NCBI GenBank assembly: GCA_016783285.1
Contig: JADHWW010000019.1
Coordinates: forward strand, 1-26,082
DNA length: 26,082 nt
Direction of reading: 5' to 3'
DNA from: Anaerolineae bacterium
GTDB lineage: Bacteria; Chloroflexota; Anaerolineae; B4-G1
The notes under the pieces are model-generated. The model did not search any database. It had not been told where the DNA came from and saw only the letters and a program-made list of their open reading frames with translations. How positions within the stretch are numbered: position 1 is the stretch's first letter; each line of letters begins with the position of its first letter. The translations under genes and the position numbers were made by a program. Positions 11,046 through 17,567 of this stretch are shown piece after piece.

Positions 11046-11072
11046 GGGTTTCATCCATCCTATGATGGCCGT

Positions 11073-11100
11073 ATTATAATGCCTTTCACCACTTTGTCAA
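11073..11100 (-). promoter_or_regulatory. Near-consensus sigma-70 promoter of rpoC
   Basis: On the minus strand, perfect TTGACA (11095-11100), a 16-bp spacer and perfect TATAAT (11073-11078). The predicted transcription start is near 11066, giving a leader of about 120 nt. Confidence 0.8.
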
Positions 11101-11164
11101 GCAAATCCAGGTGTTACTATACTCAAGCCAGTGGTTCCTGAAGGCTCCAGAATAGCTTTGCCAA

Positions 11165-11239
11165 AGCCGCACCGGCCTGGAAGAGCCGGTGCTAGGTGGA
11201 GTTGGATACCCAGCACCGCCTGTTTACGGCGGTGCGGCT
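11165..11239 (+). repeat. Stem-loop repeat element, upstream copy
   Basis: A 75-bp unit bounded by inverted ends AGCCGCACCG and CGGTGCGGCT. It has two internal hairpins: GCACCGGC with GCCGGTGC (11169-11192) and CACCGCC with GGCGGTG (11214-11234). It is similar to 11478-11550 and, inverted, to 6542-6604. Confidence 0.85.
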
Positions 11240-11243
11240 CAAA

Positions 11244-11272
11244 GTGACAAATTGCCTCGAGTCTGCTATACT
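11244..11272 (+). promoter_or_regulatory. Promoter for the phosphatase-superfamily gene
   Basis: GTGACA (11244-11249), a 17-bp spacer, and TATACT (11267-11272) preceded by an extended -10 TGC. Transcription would start near 11280, upstream of the MITE-like element, giving a leader of about 300 nt. Confidence 0.6.
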
Positions 11273-11303
11273 GGGTCGGAGCGATTTTGGATCTACTGCT
11301 GGG

Positions 11304-11446
11304 TCAATGTCATTAAGTTAAGGATGAGCCAGACTTCGGAAGTCTCAAAAGTGCTCTACCCAACGGCTTTTGGCGCAGTTCCAGGCTGATTTTTCCTTCA
11401 AAATCTCCGACGGCAGACTTCCGAAGTCTTAACTTAATGACATTGA
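11304..11446. mobile_element. MITE-like element, 143 bp, with 8-bp target duplication
   Basis: Perfect 19-bp terminal inverted repeats, TCAATGTCATTAAGTTAAG at 11304-11322 and its complement at 11428-11446, are flanked by the direct repeat CTGCTGGG (11296-11303 and 11447-11454). Subterminal inverted AGACTTCGGAAGTCT-type palindromes lie at 11331-11345 and 11415-11429. There is no coding capacity. It is most likely a non-autonomous derivative of an insertion sequence. The 8-bp duplication narrows the family but I cannot name it. Confidence 0.85.
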
Positions 11447-11477
11447 CTGCTGGGTTGTTCAGTTCTAGCCCCGTGGA

Positions 11478-11550
11478 GGGCGCACCGGCCTGAAGAGCCG
11501 GTGCTGGCTTGCCTCCTGACCCATCACCGCCTGTTTGCGGCGGTGCGGCT
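11478..11550 (+). repeat. Stem-loop repeat element, downstream copy
   Basis: Hairpins GCACCGGC with GCCGGTGC (11482-11504) and CACCGCC with GGCGGTG, in the same order and orientation as 11165-11239. It ends 28 nt before the ATG at 11579. An in-frame upstream extension of that gene would translate this repeat and is rejected. Confidence 0.82.
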
Positions 11551-11578
11551 TGCACGCAGAAAGCGGATTGGTTCGACT

Positions 11579-13363
11579 ATGTCCACCTGGTTTGCACGAC
11601 GCGTCCTTGACTTGGTCAGCGCACTGACCAACGTCTACTATACGCGCAAGTACGGTGCGATGGCCCGGCGCCTGGGCCGGCCCAGCGTGAGACCCGATCA
11701 GCGGCGCGGGTTCATCATCATCCAGATTGATGGGCTTTCCCACGATCATCTTACGCAGGCGATTGTGGCTGGCTATGTGCCCTATCTGAGCCAGCTGTTG
11801 GCCGAGCGCCGCCTGGCTGTAGCCCCCTGGCATTGCGGGTTGCCCAGTACCACCCCTGCCGTCCAGGCCGGCATCATGTTCGGCAATCGCTTCGACATCC
11901 CCGGTTTTCGCTGGTACGAGAAAGAGCGAGAACAGGCAGTGCTGGTCAAGCGGCCAGACCAGATCCAGGCCGTGCGCGAGCGTATCAGTCGTGGTCGCCC
12001 AGGCATCCTGCAAGGGGGTTCCTGCTACGTGAATATGTTCGACGGCGACGCGGACCTGGCGCTTTTCACGCTCAGCGCGCTTCACCGGCAACGCTTCTTT
12101 GAGAGTATGCGCGGGATGGGATTGCTTCTTCTCTTCCTGCTCAGCCCATTCCGCGTGTTGCGCCTGATGGGACTGATGACGATGAGTTATCTGGCCGGAT
12201 TGGGCCGTCGCCTGGTCGCCCTGGTGCGGCCCTTCCCTTCGACTATGCTCAGGACAGGCGACGAGCTCAGGACACAGCCTAGCGTTCTCAATCCCTTCGA
12301 CATTCTTTCTCCCCTTCTACATGCTGTCAGCGATGTGCTGTTCACCGAGGTACAGACCTTTGGCGTGATGTTGGACATCTACCGCTGCGTGCCAGCCATC
12401 TATGCCAATTACAACAGTTACGACGAGGTATCTCACAAATTGGGGCCGGACCACCGATCTGCTTTCCGCGCCCTGCGCAACGTGGACAAGCGTATCCACC
12501 AGATTGACCGTATGCGTGCCCGTTATCGCCGGCGGGAGTATGACCTCTACATTCTCTCCGACCACGGAAACGCGCCTTCGGTGCCCTTCAGTTGGCTCAA
12601 TGGGATGAGCCTGGGACAGTACATTCTCACCCAAATCGGGGATGGACTTTCGGTGGAAGAGCAGGCGGCCGCGTACGCTCATTCAACAGACAAGACGCGC
12701 TACCTCTTGGAGGAGTGGCGTGGCCTGGAAGAACACTTGTCGCCCCGCTTGCGCCGGATACTTGCCTCGGCCCGGCGTTACGTGGGCCAGCGCGTGCTGA
12801 CCGGTCAGGAGTTGGACTATAACCTGGAACGACAACAGGACGTCGTCGTGTGTGCCTCTGGCCCGCTGGCTCACATTTATTCCAACGTCAGCCCACGCCC
12901 GCTTGATCTGATCGAGGTGATACGCCTGTACCCTCGGCTGCTGGACAGTCTGCTTGCCACCTCTGGCATTGGGACTATCGTCGGGCGGGCGGGGGAGCGG
13001 ACGATTGTGCTAGGACGCGCAGGCGGCACGTTGGTCATCGGAGGTGAGCACGAGATGGTGGAGCAGCCGCATCCGCTGGCGCCTTATGGCGACACGGCCC
13101 ACGCCGCCGTCCAGATTCACCGCCTGGCCCACTTTCCCCACGCCGGTGATTTGATCGTGATGGGGGCGGTCGAACCGGACGGTCAGGTCGTGGCCTTCGA
13201 GAAGCAGGCATCGGCGCACGGGGGGTTGGGCGGGGCACAGGAGCGCCCCTTCATTGCCTGGCCGCCCGAGTGCCCGCTAGAGCCGGAGAAGTTGAACGAC
13301 GCCCAGGACTTGTACCCCTACTTCATGCGGCACTACCTGGAGCAGCCCCAGGCGGGTGAGTAA
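11579..13363 (+). CDS. Alkaline phosphatase superfamily (type I phosphodiesterase/nucleotide pyrophosphatase-like) protein
   Basis: This 594-residue protein is counted from MSTWFARR; earlier codons lie in a repeat. The two-metal site of the superfamily can be traced as Asp51 (IIIQIDGLSHD), nucleophile Thr91 or Thr92 (LPSTTPA), Asp282 and His286 (YDEVSHKLGPDH), Asp328-His329 (LSDHGNAP) and His547 (SAHGGLGG). The set is complete, so the enzyme is probably active, but its phosphoester substrate is unknown. Two hydrophobic stretches at about 180-215 suggest membrane association. Residues about 219-232 (PFPSTMLRTGDELRTQ) come from a 24-mer repeat and a partial second copy. No strong Shine-Dalgarno is visible. 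The leader carries a MITE-like element. Confidence 0.82.
   Translation: MSTWFARRVLDLVSALTNVYYTRKYGAMARRLGRPSVRPDQRRGFIIIQIDGLSHDHLTQAIVAGYVPYLSQLLAERRLAVAPWHCGLPSTTPAVQAGIMFGNRFDIPGFRWYEKEREQAVLVKRPDQIQAVRERISRGRPGILQGGSCYVNMFDGDADLALFTLSALHRQRFFESMRGMGLLLLFLLSPFRVLRLMGLMTMSYLAGLGRRLVALVRPFPSTMLRTGDELRTQPSVLNPFDILSPLLHAVSDVLFTEVQTFGVMLDIYRCVPAIYANYNSYDEVSHKLGPDHRSAFRALRNVDKRIHQIDRMRARYRRREYDLYILSDHGNAPSVPFSWLNGMSLGQYILTQIGDGLSVEEQAAAYAHSTDKTRYLLEEWRGLEEHLSPRLRRILASARRYVGQRVLTGQELDYNLERQQDVVVCASGPLAHIYSNVSPRPLDLIEVIRLYPRLLDSLLATSGIGTIVGRAGERTIVLGRAGGTLVIGGEHEMVEQPHPLAPYGDTAHAAVQIHRLAHFPHAGDLIVMGAVEPDGQVVAFEKQASAHGGLGGAQERPFIAWPPECPLEPEKLNDAQDLYPYFMRHYLEQPQAGE
12235..12276. repeat. Dispersed 24-mer repeat plus partial copy in the phosphatase gene
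   Basis: CCCTTCGACTATGCTCAGG begins the full copy at 12235-12258, and GAGCTCAGGACA follows as a truncated second copy. Both are in frame and encode PFPSTMLRTGDELRTQ. Confidence 0.82.
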
Positions 13364-13396
13364 GTCGGGCATTCCGACCTACGACGGATAGTGCGT

Positions 13397-13425
13397 TTGA
13401 CATCCTTCCCGCTTGGAGGTAAAAT
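13397..13425 (+). promoter_or_regulatory. Sigma-70 promoter of the recombinase-like gene
   Basis: Perfect TTGACA (13397-13402), a 17-bp spacer and TAAAAT (13420-13425, 5 of 6), about 40 nt upstream of the ATG. Confidence 0.75.
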
Positions 13426-13463
13426 AGACCTGGACAAGAGGCTACGCGAAAGAGAGGTGTGCA

Positions 13464-14435
13464 ATGACCGAGCAAATACCCCTGCCCGATCTGGATACTC
13501 CCGTCTCTACAAAAGAGCCCCCGAGAGTCGTGCCCTCACCGGGCCTGGACGCCCGCTCCTCGCTGCGCGCCGCTGCGGGTGCTTTCGAGGTTCGTATGCA
13601 GCAACAGGGCTTTACCGAGAACACCAGCAAGGCTTTCCTCTCCGACCTCAACATCCTGACCCAGTTCATCGGGGTGGGGACGGCCATCGGCGACATCTCC
13701 ACTCGCGACCTCAATCGCTTCACCCACTGGCTGGTGCACGAGCGCGGCGTGCCCTGCAATCTAAAGTCGCTGGCCCGGCGCGTGACCACGCTCAAGGTCT
13801 TCTTCGACTGGCTGGCCGAGGCCGAGGTGTTGCCTTTCGACCCGGCCGCCCCCGTGGTTCACAAGCCGGTGATGACACCGCTGCCCGAGATCCTCTCCGA
13901 TACCGAGGTCGAGCGAGTGTTGGGGGTGACTCAGGCGCTGCGCCACGGCGAAAAGCCCGATGCCCGTCCCCACTTGCTGGTGACGTTGCTGCTCCACACC
14001 GGCATAAAGAAGGGAGAGTGCATCAAGATCGTGATGAACCACCTGGACCTCAGCGATCCCACCGAGCCAGTGCTGTGGATCCGCTACACCAACCCCCGCC
14101 GGCAGCACAAGGAGCGTAGACTGCGCCTGCCGGTATGGTGGCCGGCGGTATTAGCCGAGTATCGTGCCCAGCGCCAGCCGCAGGAATCGCTCTTTCCTTG
14201 CACCGCCCGCAACCTGGAGTACGTCCTGGCGAACGTGGCCCGGCAGGCCGAACTGGGCCACAGCCTTTCCTTCGAGATGTTGCGCTGGACTTGCGCGGTG
14301 CGCGACCACCGGGCCAAGATGCCAGCCGACAAACTGCGCCAGAAACTGGGGATTTCAAAGATCACCTGGCGCGAGGTGGGGGTCAAGATCGCCCGGCTGG
14401 CCGGCCCGGCACAGAACGCGGATTGGCAGGATTAA
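13464..14435 (+). CDS. Tyrosine-recombinase-like protein with degenerate active site
   Basis: This 323-residue protein has a good Shine-Dalgarno (GAGAGG) 6 nt before the ATG. It shows the two-domain layout of XerC/integrase proteins: a SAM-like core-binding domain (about 35-125, with SLARRVTTLKVFFDWL) and a catalytic-like domain (about 145-310). In the catalytic domain, TGLRxGE is TGIKKGE (Arg to Lys182), a Lys is present near 216, the HxLRH box is EMLRW (His to Glu271, Arg274 kept), LGH is LGI, and no Tyr follows at the usual distance. It is probably a DNA-binding derivative that no longer cuts DNA. No att-like repeats were noticed around it. Confidence 0.78.
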   Translation: MTEQIPLPDLDTPVSTKEPPRVVPSPGLDARSSLRAAAGAFEVRMQQQGFTENTSKAFLSDLNILTQFIGVGTAIGDISTRDLNRFTHWLVHERGVPCNLKSLARRVTTLKVFFDWLAEAEVLPFDPAAPVVHKPVMTPLPEILSDTEVERVLGVTQALRHGEKPDARPHLLVTLLLHTGIKKGECIKIVMNHLDLSDPTEPVLWIRYTNPRRQHKERRLRLPVWWPAVLAEYRAQRQPQESLFPCTARNLEYVLANVARQAELGHSLSFEMLRWTCAVRDHRAKMPADKLRQKLGISKITWREVGVKIARLAGPAQNADWQD

Positions 14436-14573
14436 CGGATTTTCCTTTTGCGCTGAGCTTTATTCTGCTGTCGCGCATATGGCTCCCTGGTCAACTTTCG
14501 CCGTCGTCTTCGACGCTCAGTATACTCCGAGAGGGGCGGGATGTCAAAACAATCCGGCGGCGTGGGGGCCGCT

Positions 14574-17567
14574 TCACGGGCTGGTGACGGTGACTGTCTG
14601 GAGGAGGATGGCGTCGGTGGCGCCGCCGACCGGGAGGCGCGTGCCTGTCTCGGCGACGTACATCCCTACCTCCAGACGGTGTTCACCTGGCGCGGCGTCG
14701 GCGCGGATGGGGATCTCGTAGACGTCGATGATGACCTCGCCGGCCAGCCACAGGCCGGTCGGGTAGGCGCCGCCGGCCGGCTGGTTATCCCGCTGGCCGG
14801 TCATTGAGCCGTCGGGAGCCAGGAGATGGGTGAAGACGGTATAGTCCTCGTCCATCTCGGTCAGTGCTCGCCAGTACAGGGTGAGGGTGAGCGTATCCCC
14901 CGGCGCGACGGTCTCGGCCGAGAGATCGTAGCCCAGGAGTTGGACCTGGTCGCCCAGGGTGGCGGTGAGTGGGTGGGAGATGGACGGGACGTCGAAGACG
15001 CGGTCCGCGGCCAACACTGTGACGGTGCCCAGGTCGAGCGATAGACGGTGCCCTGATGGTTCGGCAGGCTCACCACGGCGGCCTGTCGAAGGGTCGGCCA
15101 GGTGGAGGCGCAGGGGATGATCGCCCGGAGGCGTGTCACGCGGCAGGCGCGGGTTGTGACGGTCCGCGACGATCTCGCCGGCGGGCCAGATAGAGGTGGG
15201 GTAGGTGTCGTGGACGGGGGCGCCGGCGTAGAGTCTCGTTTCGCCCAGGGTGAGGGTGACGTGGTAGTTGGGCCGGGGGGCCTCGTCGGCTCGCCAGAAG
15301 AGGGTCAGGTACAGCCGCTCGCCGGGCCGGGCGTTGGCCGTGTCAAGGTTGACCCCCAGCAGCGTCAGGCCGCCGGTGTGGGCGTCCAGGCGGGTGCGGA
15401 TGGACAGATCGTCGGGGTGGGGTGGGGGGGCAGCGCAGGCCAGGTGGATGGGCAGTTCGACGGCGGGGCCGGCGTAGCGGCCGGTATCGTCGAGCACGGG
15501 CAGAAGGGCGTCGGCGCTGGCGGAGTAGAGGCCGAAGCGGACCAGGTAGTCACCGGGGGGCGCGCCAGGGGCGACCGGGATCGAGAGATGATCCACGATC
15601 AGTTCGCCGGGCGTCCACTGTTCGGAGGGGTAGTGGAAGGGCTGGGTCTCACCCCAGACGAAACCCCAGGGGTCGGTGAGGCGGGCGATGGGGCCGTAGT
15701 CTCCTTGCTCAGGCACGCCCTGCACGCGCCACCACACGACCACCTCGACGCTCTCGCCGGAGCGGGGCTCGCCCTTGTCAACGACGTCGTAGCCGAGCAG
15801 GAGGGCGATGTGGGCCAGGTCAGCGGTCAACGGGTGGGTGGGAGCCAGGTCGGGGGCGGGCCCTTCGGCTTCGCTCAGGGCGGGGCCGGCGCGGTAGGCG
15901 TGAAAGGCGGGCGTGCCGTCGGGGCCGGGGGGCGCGGTGATGAGCGCGTCGTCTGGCAGCAGCGACTCCACCCAGGCCAGGTGCTCCGACGCTGAGTGGG
16001 GGAATATCAGGAGCGCGTCTCCCTCTGGCGGAAAGACGATGGTTCGCCCGCCGGTGAGCCAGCGGATCGCCCCATAGTCCTCGGCCAGGAAGGCCAGTGT
16101 GGGGTGGCGGTAGTGAATGCTGGCGACGTAGGGGGTGGTCCTTCGGCTTCGCTCAGGACTGGTGGTGGACAGATCGGCCTGGTTGAGGTAGGCGGCGACG
16201 GCGGCCAGGTCGCCGTCGGCGGCGTAGTAGAGTTCTGCCGAGACGGCCCATTGGTCAAAGTAAACCGAAGTGGTGACGAAGCCTGAAAGGGCAATGAGGA
16301 AAATGAACAATGAACAATGAACAATGGCGAATTGCGAATTGCGAATGGCAGATGGCAAACGGCGGCGAATTGCGTCGAGGATTGCCCACAGGCCAAGCGC
16401 GGGGAAGACGTAGATGAAGGGCAGGAGGCCGACGGCGCGCAGGTTGCTGGGGGTGATGGCGCCGACGGCGAGGGCGCTGGGGAGGAGCATGGTGGGGAGG
16501 TAGGTGAGGAGGAAGACGCGGGAGGCGAGGTGACGGGGAGAGGGGGAGAGGGGGGGACGGGGAGAGGGGGGAACAGGGGGACAGGGAGCGGGGGAGCGGG
16601 GAGCGGGGGGCGGTGCGGGACGGAGCAGGCGGATGAATTGCCAGGCGACGATGGTGAGGCCCAGGAGGAACAGGATGGCGACGATGGGATCGAAAAGGGG
16701 GCGGCGGGGGAGGTTGAAGCGGACGTAGGGGTCACCCCGGAGGAAGAACATCCCCAGGCAGGCGCGGATGCCGGCCCAGGCCTCGGGCCAACCAGTGGCG
16801 GCGACCTGCTGTGTGCGGGTCAGGAAACTGCCGGGGTGGGTTAGCCAGTAGTGGGCCAGCGGGTTTAGCGTCAGGGCGGCGACGGTGACGAAGAGGGCCA
16901 GTTGGCCCAGGCGAGCGCGGCGATGGCCCCGGTCGGCGAGGAGCAGGGTGAGCAGCACCGCTGCCAGCGGGATGGGGAAGGCGCGGGCGGCCAGGTAGGT
17001 GTAGGCGGTCAGGCCGCAGAAGAGGCCGGCCAGGAGTAGCCAGGGAATCCCCTTCTGGACTCCCCTTTCCTCTGATAGACGCAATCCCCGCCACAGCGCC
17101 GCGACTGTCAGCGCCTGCAACAGCGGTTGGGTCACGGCGCGGAACCCGTAGCGGCTGAGGATGAGGTGCCAGAAGGAGGTGGCGAGGAAGGCTGCGGTGA
17201 GGAGCGCCACCCAGTCGGCGTCGCGCTGCCCGGGCAGCAACTCGCGCACGGCCCAGACGGTCGCCACGACGGTCACCACTCCTACCAGGGCCGCGCTCAG
17301 TCGCAGCGCCAGGGGCGTCACGCCGAGCAGTTTCATCCACAACGCGGCCCAGTAGAAGAACAGTACCTCCTTGCCGGTGTAGGAGGGGATGAAGACGGGG
17401 GTCTCGATGCCACGGGCGATCTCGCCGGCCAGGATGCCGTTGGCCGCCTCGTCGTAGTGGAGGCCGAGGGGCAGTTCGGGCAGCCGGTACAGGCGCAGGC
17501 CCGCCGCGACGAGTAGGAGCAAAAGCAGCGCCACGACGAAGGGCCAGCGGGGGGTGATGTCATTCAT
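14574..17567 (-). CDS. GT39/ArnT-like membrane glycosyltransferase with C-terminal beta-sandwich repeats
   Basis: This 997-residue protein has an N-terminal half with about ten hydrophobic segments (9-430) and the acidic DE pair of lipid-linked-sugar transferases in the first outer loop (HYDEAANG, Asp39-Glu40). GT39-type enzymes use polyprenyl-phosphate sugars outside the membrane; the acceptor here is unknown. The C-terminal half holds three similar modules (about 600-705, 735-825 and 880-985). Each has LLG-(Y/V)-(D/N), PG-(E/D), a (L/V)-x-(L/V)-(F/Y/W)-WR strand, a W-x-(A/P)-GE-(I/L)-(I/V) turn and a PG-(D/E)-(Y/H) turn. The start overlaps the AAA gene stop by 8 bp. Repeats interrupt it at about 316-346 (poly-Pro), 407-422, 468-476, 561-569 and 822-837, all in frame. 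Confidence 0.8.
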   Translation of the reverse strand: MNDITPRWPFVVALLLLLLVAAGLRLYRLPELPLGLHYDEAANGILAGEIARGIETPVFIPSYTGKEVLFFYWAALWMKLLGVTPLALRLSAALVGVVTVVATVWAVRELLPGQRDADWVALLTAAFLATSFWHLILSRYGFRAVTQPLLQALTVAALWRGLRLSEERGVQKGIPWLLLAGLFCGLTAYTYLAARAFPIPLAAVLLTLLLADRGHRRARLGQLALFVTVAALTLNPLAHYWLTHPGSFLTRTQQVAATGWPEAWAGIRACLGMFFLRGDPYVRFNLPRRPLFDPIVAILFLLGLTIVAWQFIRLLRPAPPPAPRSPAPCPPVPPSPRPPLSPSPRHLASRVFLLTYLPTMLLPSALAVGAITPSNLRAVGLLPFIYVFPALGLWAILDAIRRRLPSAIRNSQFAIVHCSLFIFLIALSGFVTTSVYFDQWAVSAELYYAADGDLAAVAAYLNQADLSTTSPERSRRTTPYVASIHYRHPTLAFLAEDYGAIRWLTGGRTIVFPPEGDALLIFPHSASEHLAWVESLLPDDALITAPPGPDGTPAFHAYRAGPALSEAEGPAPDLAPTHPLTADLAHIALLLGYDVVDKGEPRSGESVEVVVWWRVQGVPEQGDYGPIARLTDPWGFVWGETQPFHYPSEQWTPGELIVDHLSIPVAPGAPPGDYLVRFGLYSASADALLPVLDDTGRYAGPAVELPIHLACAAPPPHPDDLSIRTRLDAHTGGLTLLGVNLDTANARPGERLYLTLFWRADEAPRPNYHVTLTLGETRLYAGAPVHDTYPTSIWPAGEIVADRHNPRLPRDTPPGDHPLRLHLADPSTGRRGEPAEPSGHRLSLDLGTVTVLAADRVFDVPSISHPLTATLGDQVQLLGYDLSAETVAPGDTLTLTLYWRALTEMDEDYTVFTHLLAPDGSMTGQRDNQPAGGAYPTGLWLAGEVIIDVYEIPIRADAAPGEHRLEVGMYVAETGTRLPVGGATDAILLQTVTVTSP
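15057..15100. repeat. Degenerate dispersed-repeat copies in the GT39 gene
   Basis: TTCGGCAGGCTCACC and GCCTGTCGAAGGG resemble two opposed, decayed copies of the 24-mer. They encode DPSTGRRGEPAEPSG. Confidence 0.5.
15861..15884. repeat. Dispersed 24-mer repeat, copy in the GT39 gene
   Basis: CCCTTCGGCTTCGCTCAGGG, followed by CGGG. It is read in frame as ALSEAEGP. Confidence 0.8.
16139..16162. repeat. Dispersed 24-mer repeat, second copy in the GT39 gene
   Basis: TCCTTCGGCTTCGCTCAGGA, followed by CTGG. It is read in frame as TSPERSRRT. Confidence 0.8.
16302..16347. repeat. Heptamer tandem repeats within a membrane-segment region of the GT39 gene
   Basis: Three AATGAAC units (16302-16322), then GCGAATT, GCGAATT, GCGAATG (16327-16347). 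They are read on the minus strand as IRNSQFAIVHCSLFI, leading into a hydrophobic segment. Confidence 0.88.
16533..16611. repeat. G-rich low-complexity tract in the GT39 gene
   Basis: An imperfect array of GGGGAGAGGG-like units. On the minus strand it encodes a Pro/Ser/Arg linker between two membrane segments. Confidence 0.8.

Noticed and set aside
11501..11578. N-terminal extension of the phosphatase-superfamily protein
   Set aside because: The added residues would translate a stem-loop repeat, and no homologous domain is recognisable in them.
13364..13378. Short hairpin after the phosphatase-superfamily stop as terminator
   Set aside because: Only a 5-bp stem (GTCGG with CCGAC) and no T-run.
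13391..14119. A plus-strand ORF overlapping the recombinase-like gene
   Set aside because: It is a different frame of the same DNA, Arg/Pro-rich, with no recognisable domain and no proper start site.
13464..14435. Integrated prophage or genomic island marked by the integrase-like gene
   Set aside because: No phage genes, tRNA or attachment repeats were seen, and the protein lacks catalytic residues.
15102..15995. Long plus-strand ORF antisense to the GT39 gene
   Set aside because: Gly/Val/Ala/Gln-rich composition of a high-GC shadow frame; the minus-strand gene has clear domains.
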